A stretch of DNA of 64,000 nucleotides from Coffea arabica (taxonomy: Eukaryota > Streptophyta > Magnoliopsida > Gentianales > Rubiaceae): assembly GCF_036785885.1 (NCBI RefSeq), contig NC_092317.1, forward strand, positions 8,186,501-8,250,500. The letters are read 5' to 3'. Every line of letters begins with the position of its first letter. Position 1 is the first letter of the stretch. Positions 12,509-22,995 of the stretch are shown one piece after another. The notes beneath the pieces are model-generated. The model did no database searches and was not told where the DNA came from. It worked only from the letters and a program-made list of their open reading frames with translations. The position numbers and the translations under genes were made by a program.

Positions 12509-12615
12509 AAGGGATCATTTCAGAAACCTCTCTTGAGGTTTCTAACAATTTCACTTGAATATTTTGAACCGTTAGAAACGTCACGTGATAATTAACAAAA
12601 TCTCAGGGGAGTACA
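12509..12615. mobile_element. single-ended MULE-like remnant
   Basis: The sequence starting gggatcatttcagaaacctc closely follows the terminal repeat of the complete element at 17376-18644 (gggttaatttcagaaacc), including the downstream gaggttt and caatttcact blocks. No matching inverted end was found before the strictosidine-synthase-like exons at 12936, so this is a truncated or internally deleted copy. Confidence 0.5.
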
Positions 12616-12935
12616 AAGTAATTCGGCTATTTTTCTTTTCTCCACATTTCCCCTTCTCATTATTGTCATTCTTCTTTCTTTTCTGTTCCTCCAATTGCTA
12701 TCGCTTGATAGCCTTCTCATTTTAGCTAGATCTCTCATTACGGCTGTTGCCTCTCCTCGTTTGGTCCAAAATTTTTCCATTGCCAAAATTAAATGTAAAA
12801 TTAGTAACAGAATTGATCATGTAATGAATGGTTATTTTTCTTCAAAACAATTGAAAATCTTCCTTTTTCTTTGACGGGTTTCTACCTAATTCACCAGACA
12901 AGAATGTGTTTTCCTTAAAATTTTCTTCTAATTAG

Positions 12936-13785
12936 GATTCAGGACCAAGCAACTATGTGATGGTGCCAATAGCTCAGCTGCATCAACATGTGGAAGGCCA
13001 CTGGGCCTCGGTTTTAGCTTCAAAACCGGTGAATTATATGTTCTTGACTTCAAATTCGGCTTCCTAGTGGTTTCGCCTGGTGGAGGGCTTGCAACTCCGC
13101 TAGCAACTGGATTCAATGGCACCACTTTTGTATTTCCAAATGCATTAGACATCGACCAAGCTAATCAAATCGTTTACTTCACAGATGCTGGCGCAATATT
13201 TTTGTCCAGGTTCGTTGAAAATTCCAATATCATCAAATTATTTAAGCGTTCTTGGAGATTGACATGCCTAATAAGACTGGGCAAAATTGATTATTTTGCA
13301 GGAATCTTTCCACGATCATCCAGAGCAATGACACTTCAGGAAAGTTATACAAATATGATGTAAGGACTAAAACGTTGTCATTGTTGCTAAATGGACTGTC
13401 TGGACCACTTGGAGTTGCTGTAAGCAAGTGTGGTGCATACGTTCTGATTGACGAATATATTGCATCGAGAGTTCGAAGATACTGGGTGAGAGGTCCAAAG
13501 GCTGGCTCCTCAGAAATATTGGTCAATCTTCCAGGGAGCCCAGATAACATTAAAAGAACCATTTCAGGGGATTTTTTTGCAGCTGTGACCATTTTAAATC
13601 GGCACACTTTTCAGACAACTTCGTCTGTTGGGCAAAGGATCAATGGCGACTTGGGCATTGTTGAGGCAACAGTGAACTTGACCGCACAGTATACAAATAA
13701 CTTGATTAGCGAAGTACAAGAATTCTTGGGGAAGTTATACATAGGATCCTCGACCGCTAGTTTTGTAGGTGTATATGGTCCTTGA
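12936..13785 (+). CDS. strictosidine-synthase-like protein, 5' part missing (probable pseudogene)
   Basis: Two exons (12936-13209 and 13302-13785) encode about 252 residues of the C-terminal part of a plant strictosidine-synthase-like six-bladed beta-propeller. Visible landmarks in order: FRTKQLCDGA, CGRPLGLGF, TGELYVLDFKFGFLVVSP, NALDIDQANQIVYFTDA, then NLSTIIQSND, LSGPLGVAVS, PGSPDNIKRTISGDFFAAV, TSVGQRINGD and a natural C-terminus SFVGVYGP. An acceptor (aattag) precedes the first exon, but the family's N-terminal exon (GPES...GPYTGVSDGR region) is not found in the 1.5 kb upstream. Both exons are free of stops and frameshifts. SGDFFAAV replaces the usual SGDFWVAV. Most members of this family are not true strictosidine synthases (EC 4.3.3.2), so no alkaloid role should be assumed. 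Either the 5' exon lies beyond inserted transposon DNA, or the copy is truncated and recent. Confidence 0.8.
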
Positions 13786-14099
13786 AGGATTAATTGGTCA
13801 CAATTATATAACGAAATTTATATCTTATCTTACTATAATAAAAGCATCCTTGCGTATGGCATCTTGACCATTCATCTAAGCTGTTTGTTTGTTTAATGGT
13901 TTATCAGCACATTAATTCATTTGGTGGGATAAAAAAAAAAAAAATTGCCACCGATTCCTCTCCTTTTTTTTTTTCGGGCAATGATAACATTTGCATAATC
14001 TAATATATCATATTCTATAAGAACGGGAGCCTAAAGAAGCTGTGAAAGGGATTGACAGATATATAGACCTAACTAAACCAAAAAGAGTGCTTTAACACC

Positions 14100-14188
14100 T
14101 TTTTTGAATTTTTTTCACTGTAAGTGGGGTTCAAACCCCCAACCTATAATCCAAAGAGAGTAGGGACTTAGTCCCTCTCACCACTTCC
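14100..14188 (-). mobile_element. SINE-like relic
   Basis: Read on the minus strand it has a tRNA-like pattern: a GGTGAGAGGGACTAAG box A-like region, then GGTTTGAACCCC, close to the RNA polymerase III box B, then an A-rich 3' tail. The arrangement resembles the better-supported SINE at 57195-57276. No clear target duplication was found. Confidence 0.35.
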
Positions 14189-15077
14189 TCTCCTGCTGCC
14201 TCCTCTTCTTCCTCTCTTCGTTGCTGTCGATCCCAATTGCTGCACAAATTGGCTTCTTACCCTTTTACATTCGGTTGAATTGAAGGAAAGCCAGAGCAAT
14301 ATGCAATTTGGCGTAACATTTATCCTCCATTGTGGCTGCGCAAAGTGTTGGTGTTTGGCGTTCGGAGGTAAATGTAATAATTTTTCTTTGTTCCTTGGTG
14401 CTTTCGCTCCATCTCTGTATGTTAAATAACATATATAGTTAGATGATATATGATGGGAGCTAAAAGATTGAAAAAGACTTGGATAGTAACTATAGAAGCA
14501 TGCAGAAGAGTCATCATATGACTAAGCAGCACGCGCATTTGAATCTTCCAAGTTCTTGAAATTTTAGTCCAATTACTAACAAAATTCAGCGGCAACCATG
14601 AGTGGAAGTGTAATGACCTGAACTGTATGTTATTTAAGATGCTTGGTGTTATTCTAAAACTCGAATTCTGACATTACAGTAGCTTTTTTTGAACAAGCTA
14701 ATGACTTTTGAGCTTCGATAGAATGTGATATTATCAATTACTAATTTTGTGGAACTCGTCCAAGTTCCAACCATTATTTTGCCAAAACTGTTCCTGAATT
14801 ATTGGTTGAATGAGTTTTGGCTTATGTACAATGTATCTGTAGGACAACTTTTCTTGCAGTAACAAGCGAACCTCTAGTTTTGGCCACTTGTACATTATGA
14901 TTATGCATTAAAATCTACAGCTACTTCTCTGATACATATAACACAAATCCAATGGTTTTCTTCCCTTTGTAATGTGCTCGCTCTTTCGTTGGAGCAGCAC
15001 AGCAACTCGTACGTAGGTCTGTTTGGATAGTTTAACTTGAGAAAAAAATTTGGCAAACATTATCCTACTTGCATTTT

Positions 15078-15513
15078 GGGCAAATTATACTTTACCCCCC
15101 TCTGGTTTAGTATTTTTTATGTAGCCTCCTAAGGTTTCAAAAGTTATACATAACCCTCTCATGGTTTGGATGTCAAAGTGACGGAAATAATCATTCGTAA
15201 TGTAACTTTTAAAAATGTCGAAATTACCCTTATAAATACATGACACACTAACCCCGTATGATTTTTATGTTTTACCATATAACCGCTTATGGTTTAATAT
15301 TTTACCATATAACTTCCTTATGATTTTCAAAATATACACATAACCCCACTTGGTTAATAAATAATTTTCAACCTTACATAAGATTATTTTTGACATTTTA
15401 GGTGACTCCGTTACGAATGATCATTTCTGTCACTTTGACACTCTAATCCAAATCATGAGGGGGGGTTATGTAAAAAAATACTAAATCATAGGAGGGTAAA
15501 GTATAACTTGCCC
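15078..15513. mobile_element. non-autonomous MULE-like MITE with 9-bp TSD
   Basis: A 436-bp element with long terminal inverted repeats: the left end begins gggcaaattatactttaccc and the right end reads gggcaagttatactttaccc on the other strand, with similarity continuing well beyond 70 bp. It is flanked by perfect 9-bp direct repeats, ttgcatttt at 15069-15077 and 15514-15522. Nine-bp duplications and long inverted repeats are the signature of the Mutator superfamily. It has no coding capacity. Confidence 0.88.
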
Positions 15514-16009
15514 TTGCATTTTAAATTCTAATTATTTTTTTATCTCACATGTATCATATCACAAAAGTGCTATAGTATCATTCCTAATAATTTTTTCCAG
15601 ATAATCTTATATCCAAACACTCATTTGATTTTATGGGTTTGCTCTTGCTTTCCTTTATACTAATTGAATCGGTTGGTTACAAGATGTGATTTTTCTTTAG
15701 TCCACTTGTTATTCGTTGCCTCAAGTGGTAAAGTTTTTACTCTATCTTGATTGTTGAGGAGAGTCAAAAGGTTTTGATTGGTTGCATATGGTTATTAGTT
15801 ACTGTTTTGATTGGTAAAGTGATTTTATTGTTCTGGTGGATATAAGATATAGTTTTTTATTTGGTAAGGGATATTTGGAGCTTATTCGTTTTCATGGTAT
15901 AGTTTTGAGTAATAAAACACAGCTTATTGCTTAAAATTTAGTTCATCTTTACCTTTGAGAATTGAATCTATTGCAATTCAAGTGCAAAACAAATAACTAT
16001 TGAGATATT

Positions 16010-16540
16010 AAGTACACAATAATTTAATATCAACCAAATCACAAGCATTAAAAACAAACGACACACAAGATTTAACGTGATTCGCCTCTATCACTAAATC
16101 TACATCAATGGAGAGAAAATATGTTCTTTAATTTTTATTATGAGAGAATAAAACCCATACAAGAGTGTAACTTGAACCCAAATTCAATTTTTCTATAATT
16201 TCTCTCACCTCTCAAGAACCCTTTCTCACCCCTTGTATGTATAATGCAACATGTATTCCCTTGTTTGTCCCCTTGTAGTATACTGACACCCACTTATTTA
16301 TATGTAACCTTATTTGACCAACACCTAAGTAATAATAGGAAAAAAATTTATGGCTAATTACTAAACTTATACAGAATAAGAAATAATTTCTAATTTCTAA
16401 ATTGATAGAAATAGAAAATTCTTTAGCTACTATTTTAAGTATCTAAATAATTAAGAAACTAATTATTTCTATACAAAACAAGAAACTTGTATACAAGAAA
16501 TTAAGCCAATTTTCTAAGAAAATCACCTAAGCAACTTAGC
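16010..16540. repeat. probable retroelement-derived dispersed repeat
   Basis: The stretch contains acaagatttaacgtgattcg followed by aaatctacatcaatggagag, a pattern I associate with LTR-type repeats seen in many dicot genomes. No paired LTR, primer-binding site or coding remnant is visible here, so this is a weak call from remembered pattern. Confidence 0.25.
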
Positions 16541-16606
16541 GTGTTATATTTGAATAGAAAAGCAAATTAATTCTTTTGAGAGCACAACATCGACTCATAG
16601 TTTTCT

Positions 16607-16690
16607 TTTTTTTTTTTTAAGTGGAAGAATTTAAATTTAAAACTTTTTATTTACAACCTCTCTCATTTCACCATCTAATTCAACCCCTTC
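16607..16690 (-). mobile_element. SINE-like relic
   Basis: A T run is followed by sequence with the same order of blocks as the SINE-like copies at 14100 and 57195 (T run, aagtggaagaattt, then cctctctcatttcacc and ttcaacccc). It is strongly diverged and no target duplication is evident. Confidence 0.25.
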
Positions 16691-17375
16691 CTCATCGAAT
16701 AGGTTTGTCTATCTCTATCTCAATAATATAAATAAAGTGAAAGCACTCCGTGGTATAATTTTGTTGAAGGTAACATGAGTTAAACTTTAGAAATTAGTCC
16801 GTGCATGATTTATACACCAGTCCCTTTTGGAGATTTATTTTTTTCCATAAATGTGAATACTAATAGATAAAAAGTACATTAAATAAGGGCATTTTAGAGA
16901 ATTTAAAAACTAACTTTATTATTTAATTAGAAAGTGGACTATAATTTGAGATGAATGAAAAAAAAATACTATATGGAGAAAATACAATAATAATACTCTC
17001 ATGTCATGTTCATTTGATAGTTGAGATCATAGTTCATTTGATAAAAGGTGGTGCCAGGGAACTTCAACAGATTGAAGTTTTAACGATTCAACTGCAGATT
17101 GAACAGAAAAGGTACCAGTCTTACTAGCCAACCACCTTACTGAGTCTTGGATGTCAGCATTCAAGGATTGTCTAAATGGGAGGAGTTGTACAAAATTCTC
17201 AATATGGAATCATCCAATCACCATTTTCTATAATAGTTGAGACTCTAGCCTGCAGCTCGCTTCCAAACTGTCTTGCTATTTCAGAACCATAGGCTGTTAA
17301 CAAAGGTCCTCTAGGGTGCCAATTATCATACCAGAGAAAGATGTTCTCACCATTCTTGATCTATGAAATAATAAA

Positions 17376-18644
17376 GGGTTAATTTCAGAAACCCCCCTTG
17401 AGGTTTTTGACAATTTCACTCAGCTCCCTCCAGGTTTAGAAAATTACATTGACCTCCTTTGGAGCAGTAAAATGACTACAATGTCCTTGGTTTGACAGGT
17501 AATTCACACCATATAAAAAACAAATCCTAACGAAAAGGAAAAATTGCCGCTACAAACCTACAACACTTCTTCCTCTTTGTTCATGACTCAACCACCAATC
17601 CCTATTTCCTTATTTCTTTTTCTCTCCTGTTCTCTTCTATCTCTTATCACATTTTTCCCATAATTCCACACTACCAGTCACCATTGCTTCCCTGCCACCA
17701 ACTACACCACCATGCAAACCTAACAGAACAGTGTTTATTTCCAATCTTATTTTCTCTTTTTTTTATTATACTATTAGCCCCATTAGTTTTTTCAATTCTT
17801 ATTATCCTTCACTCATAATAGAGAACTGAAATTGCCAAATTCACAAATTGAGCAAGCGGATTTCCTTTTTTAAGCAAGATGTAGATGAAGAAGATGATAG
17901 TGATAAAGAAAAAAAATTTTGAAGTTGATTGCTGGAAGGATGGATGATGGTATGTTATTATGTTTACTGTGCACAAAAATATTAACGTCTCCATGTAGGT
18001 GTTTTTTTTATTTGCAATTTTTAGCTGTTGGTTTGCCTACAGACTGGTGGCTCTCTATTTCTAGGCATGGTTGGAGGTTAGGGTTGCTCTTAGTGTTGGT
18101 ATAAGTAGTTGAGGTCTAGCTTTTTTTTTTTTATTAGGTAGGTTATACGCATTTGGTTCATAGTTTGGAGTGCAAAATTCACGAATACAGGATTGGTTGT
18201 AGAATTGAGGTGATATGAGGTTGTAAGTAAGCTTTTAGAAGCATATAAGGTGGTGGTATCTTGGTTTATAGTTGATTTGTGGTGAAAGAGGCAAAAATTA
18301 GGGATTTTGGGGCTGCAAAAATTGGTGGAATTTAGGAATCAAAATTAGGACTACCAAAGTTGATCAAGTTTGCTTCATCAGTTTGGTAACGTCATGATCA
18401 ATTTGGTAAGATTCTAGTTTTCACGCAAGGTGAAGAACTGATGAGTAAAAATTTTTGCTTTCCCTTTTCTGTATAGACTATATAATTTTGCGGTATATTA
18501 GGATATTTGAAGATAGTTTTGGTCTATTGGGTCTGGATTGTGTTACTAAATTAGTAAAAGGAAGGGAGGTTAATGTAATTTTCTAAAATTAAGGAGGCTG
18601 AGTGAAATTGTCAAAACCTCAGGGGAGGTTTCTGAAATTATCCC
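17376..18644. mobile_element. non-autonomous MULE with long TIRs and 9-bp TSD
   Basis: A 1,269-bp element. The left end begins gggttaatttcagaaacc and the right end, on the other strand, gggataatttcagaaacc; the repeats extend about 80 bp (through ttgacaatttcactcagc and tagaaaattacatt). Perfect 9-bp target duplications, aataataaa, occur at 17367-17375 and 18645-18653. The interior holds only short frames; part of it (17560-17720) is C/T-rich and could be captured host sequence, but nothing was recognised. A single end of the same family lies at 12509. Confidence 0.9.
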
Positions 18645-19450
18645 AATAATAAAAGGATGCACTAGTGGCCTAAATTGAAGTAATTCAATTTTGGCCAAAA
18701 CCAAAAACATGACTGAGGAATAGGAGTAGCCCATAAACATTTGCATCATTTTTATTTGCATGAACACATTTCTAGCACCTTAGAGCGTAAGCGCTAAGTT
18801 TACGTGATTTGAGGAGAAACGATAATTAAAAGACGTATCTAGCACCTTCCAAGTGCTTTAAAATTATTTTAATTCAACTTATGTTTGTCACCTTCGTTTA
18901 TAGTATTTTACTTATTGATTTATTATATTTTTATGTTAGAACTTAAATTGCAGACGTTGACATAATTTCCTTCTTTTTATCCTCACCTTCAAATATATTT
19001 TCTTGATAACCACAAAGAGTCTTTTCTTCTTAACGTAGAGATAGCGAGATTAATTTACCCTTGAAACAAGATGGGATTCCTGCTCTTTCTTAACCTCCCA
19101 AGTGTAAAAAAGCAAGTGAATTTAAATTACAAGTATATCCATAAGGACAGCTAATAATATAATCCATTATAACTGCAATATAAGAGGCGACGATTCAATC
19201 TTCAAGTAGAGGCTGCTTCGTCTTTGGGAATTCTCACCATTTCCCATCCCAAGATTTAGCAACTAAAATTTTCATCCTTAAAAGGCGCAGGGCCTCTAAA
19301 CTTAAGGTTTATTTCCAAGTAAAAACTATTGGATCCCTTCTCTCATTTCTCTCATTACACATTTTTTGTCTTCTATACATCCATCTTCCTTAGTTTTTTG
19401 CCCTTCATTTTGGCTCCTATGATCCCCTATAAGACACCTAAAACAAAATA

Positions 19451-20837
19451 ATGGGCTGTGGTGCTTCAACATTGGGTGACAATGGCGCTGTTACGCCGGT
19501 TAAGGCACGGCCTCTCTTCCTCCACCGGTTTGAGGAATTCAAGAAACGAAGACATTCCCAGGCATTTAAAGGCACCACGCCTTCGAAGAAAGAATTGCTA
19601 TTGGCAGATAAGGAAGAAGATCAAAGTGGTTCAACAAAACAGGATTTATGTAACAAGACCGGGAAAGACTCATTTTTACATGATGAAACCGGTAGCTGTG
19701 TCACGTCTGAGGGCTCAAAAGGGGGATCACCAGACAGACTGACGAAAGAAGACTCCGAAAAAGAGGACGCCGGCAAGAAAGATGTATGTTCTGAGGAGGA
19801 TATCTCAAGAGAAAAGGGTAATTTGGAAGAAAATGAAGGAAGATCAATTGAACCATTGGCCAAAGATGAGGCCAAGGTTGAACGTGTCATGGATGGAGAT
19901 GTTAAAAAAGTGGAAGAGGTCGAAGATCATGAGGATGATGATCACGACGACGACGACGACGTTGATGATGATGGAAGAATGATCAGAAATCATGAGGATG
20001 ATCTCTTCTTTCCAGGCTCACCAAGTTTCAGAGTGTACTTTGTAGATAAAACAAAAGACAACAAAGATGAAGGTTAGCCATGAATACATTTGTCTTGCGA
20101 ATTCTGATCATTCCGTTTTGATATTTCAAAATAGTCTGTAAAATTAGAGTAACTAGAAAACGTGCAATGCAGGAGTGGATGATCATTTAACAGATGTGGC
20201 TCCAACCGATGATGATTCCGTCCCGTCGAAGGTATTCTTCATATTGGCATGTAGCCATGCAGCTTATGAAGATTTTTTTCCTTCCTTGTGACTTGAGATC
20301 AATTATAATAAATTCTTTGTATTTATGACTATGAATTCTTTAACAATGTATTGCCATTTAGATGAATAATTCGAAACTTACAATGTTAACTCCTCTGAGT
20401 CTCATAGATTTTCATTGATTCCCATTATCAAAGAACAATCAATTGTCAATGTGAAATAGGATCAGAATTTGATAAGGTGTTGATAACTCTTATCGGTACA
20501 TGTACTCTTGTCTGAAAATTAATTAAATTGCTTTACATGTAGATCATGAAACTATATTTTGGTATAAGCACGCATCAAAACTAATTTCTTTCTTCTTTGC
20601 TAAAACAAAACATATATTTTTTAGTCAATACAATTGTATATGTTTTTCATTTCTCCCGTTGTCCTACAGCAACTGCCCGTGGCTGAGGAATCGAAGAAAG
20701 GGAAGAAAAGGAGGAGTTTCAAGAAGGTTTTACCAACTGGTAAACAAGCAAAGAATATGTTCAATGTCCGAGCATGCATGTCATCCAACTCCCATCACGA
20801 CCGAACCCACTTGCTCCCTGCAAAAGCTCAAGCATGA
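19451..20837 (+). CDS. acidic protein with predicted N-myristoylation signal
   Basis: Three exons (19451-20072, 20173-20231, 20670-20837) give 282 residues. The protein begins MGCGAST: Gly2 followed by Cys3 and Ser6 is a typical dual acylation signal, so attachment to the plasma membrane is predicted. A basic patch (RFEEFKKRRHSQAFKG, about residues 26-41) follows and could help binding to acidic lipids. The middle is Lys/Glu/Asp-rich and largely disordered, with an Asp/His-rich run at about residues 158-174 (HEDDDHDDDDDVDDDG). FPGSPSFRVYFVD (about 190-202) is the one ordered-looking motif. The last exon is strongly basic, with KKGKKRRSFKKVLPTGKQAK. I recognise the general type (small acylated acidic plant proteins of unknown function) but not a named family. 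The gttagc and gtattc donors and the cag acceptors keep the frame open throughout. Confidence 0.85.
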
Positions 20838-20859
20838 TTTTTCTAACTGGGAAAAGATT

Positions 20860-21201
20860 GGTAAATTACACTAACCTCTTCTTGGAATTATCTTGACAGC
20901 ACAAACCTCCTTTCTTAATTTTATCGAATTACATTAACTCTCGTTTGATATTTTTTTTGGTCAGAAAATGGCTCTTCTTTTACTATTTTGTAAATATGTT
21001 TTCTCCATTACTCTTAACAAAGTAGTTCGAAAATTCATATAAACTTTTGACAATATTCCTGACTATGAAAAGTTTTTTTAACTTGACATACAACTTTAAA
21101 CGAGAGAATTTAATGTAGTTGCAACATAAATAAATTTTAGAGTACAAGTCCTCTGTAATTATCTTGATAATTCTCAAGGGAGGTTAGTGCTATTTACTCC
21201 A
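20860..21201. mobile_element. MULE-like foldback MITE
   Basis: The left end reads taaattacactaacctcttc and the right end, on the other strand, taaatagcactaacctccct; both continue with an attatc-containing block and an aattacattaa/actacattaaa block, so the inverted repeats are about 100 bp long. It starts only about 20 bp after the upstream stop codon. No perfect target duplication was identified, so boundaries are approximate and the superfamily is inferred from resemblance to the other elements. Confidence 0.6.
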
Positions 21202-21714
21202 ACAAGAATATGAAGAGCCTTGGCGTTTGATTTATTAAGTTTTCTTCTCTAGCTCTAGCGAGAAAGTGGGGAGGTCAATTTTTGAGCCGGAGCAGCACCT
21301 CCATCAGCCAGAAATATTGTACTAGTGTGTTTATATATCACTTTTATTTTTTTCTTTGAGTAATTTTTCCCTAAAATATCCACTTAAATGCAGTGGCTAT
21401 TACCTTCTCTCTATTTTTTTTTTTGTGGCTATGACCTTCTTATTTATACACGAAAAGAAAAAAAAAGTATGTATGTAATTTTATTGCTTGATATTTTGTA
21501 GACGTGCACAGGCTTCCACTTTTGTTTTTGGTGGAATTGAGGATTTGTATTAATAGGATTTGACATGTTTTACATTATTCTAAAAGCTCAGAGGACTGAT
21601 ATTGATATAAATGAAGGGTGTCTCTTCTTTTCTTTTTCTTAATTCTCCTAATGAGTGTCAACGAGGGTTTTTTTTCCCCCATTTTTTTTAGGAGTTTAGA
21701 TGTAAATGGTGGTG

Positions 21715-21842
21715 ACCATGAGACTTTAATTTAGTGGCTAAAATTGTGATTCTAGGAATTAGAGATTTTCGATTCTAATCTTCCTGTACTCTCCCCATTT
21801 CTTTAAAAGCATCCCTACCCTGCTAAAAAAAAAAAAAAAGAG
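21715..21842 (+). mobile_element. SINE with 13-bp target-site duplication
   Basis: A 128-bp insertion flanked by perfect direct repeats gtaaatggtggtg at 21702-21714 and 21843-21855. It contains a tRNA-like promoter pattern, tagtggctaaaattg (box A-like) and gattttcgattctaat (box B-like), and ends in a 15-A tail. Variable-length duplications, internal polymerase III boxes and a poly(A) end are the hallmarks of a SINE moved by LINE machinery. Confidence 0.8.
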
Positions 21843-22995
21843 GTAAATGGTGGTGGATTTGTGGCAAAGGGTGGCTTAATTACGTGATCTTTTGTGGATT
21901 TTTTCATTCTTTTTGACTACTAAACAAAGAAAAAAAAAACTTGGCCTATTGAAATTTGAAAGCAATTGCCAGTTACCAATTAAAGTCATGGGCAACAATT
22001 CTTTGGATGCTTGGGATGAGAGTTTTACATATTTTGGTGTAAGGATCCCAAGAGTTCGGCTATTTCTGGAAATCATCATCATTTCAAGGGGCAAACTTGG
22101 TTAAATTCATATTTAGGATGAAACAGAATTGACCCACCCTGAATAAAAACAACAGCAACTCAAAACTACCATCCTATTAGAAACGAAATATACCGAAAGG
22201 ACTTGATTTCATGTGCGAGTGTTGCAAACTAATAGGCTTAAGATTTCCAGTGAGTAGCCATGCATCCTTGACAATATATTGATCATGAACGAAAAATGCT
22301 TCAACAATTTTCTAAACCAGAACAGCATAGTTTTCAGGTTGCTTTTCACTTATAAACCTATCATATATAGCAGTATGAAAATAAAGATGATTAATAACAT
22401 GGATAATATAGGGAGTTGCCAACAGTCCCTTGCATATCAATCCAGGGCCATATCAGAAGTCAAGACCTTGAAGTGATTGTACCTGTAAAAAAGAGGCCGT
22501 AGGAAAGACAATCAACAAATCATTTAAAAGAAAGACGGTCTCAGGAAATATATTTATCATTCATTGAAATCTATTCCTATGAACAATGTAGAAGGAAACA
22601 AAAAGAATTCACGATCTGATTTTTTGAAAACTGATCCCCAATGTTCAAACATACATGGTGATCTCTCCAACAAGACATTTATACAAGTACAAATCAGGTG
22701 TTTCTCAGTCATGTAGCAGTGGTTTTAGTTGAATTCCCATTAAGGAAAAAGATGGGAAGGTAAAATTCATAAAATTCACTTGTTTCCTCTTTTTGTTTGT
22801 GACAGGCCATAGGCTTCATAGATTCCAAAGAGCAAATTTTTTTTTTTTTGGGGGCGGGGGGTAGATGGGAACTGGGAGAGGAATTCAGATAATGCAACAG
22901 GAGTTTCACATTGATACAAGAATATATCAGCTTGAACACTTTGGTTAGTTAAGGAAATAAAAACCTTGGAACTAGTACAGAGGTTCAAACTTTAC

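Larger units (their letters stand above)
10590..12935. other. intergenic region downstream of the NAC gene
   Basis: Holds the NAC 3' end, a T13-G23 homopolymer junction (10992-11027), a (TA)n microsatellite near 11456-11479, a 20-odd T run near 12188-12208 and one end of a MULE-like element at 12509. I looked here for the missing 5' exon of the strictosidine-synthase-like gene and did not find it. Confidence 0.65.
13786..19450. other. intergenic region with MULE and SINE-like insertions
   Basis: Contains a SINE-like relic (14100-14188), a complete small MULE (15078-15513), a dispersed repeat (about 16010-16540) followed by another T-led SINE-like relic (16607-16690), and a 1.27-kb MULE (17376-18644). 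No protein gene is convincing; the open frames are short and AT-rich. Confidence 0.65.
20838..22995. other. intergenic region between the acylated-protein gene and the NO VEIN-like gene
   Basis: Holds a MULE-like foldback (20860-21201), a SINE with a clear target duplication (21715-21842), and the 3' flank of the convergent NO VEIN-like gene. No further gene is seen. Confidence 0.65.
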
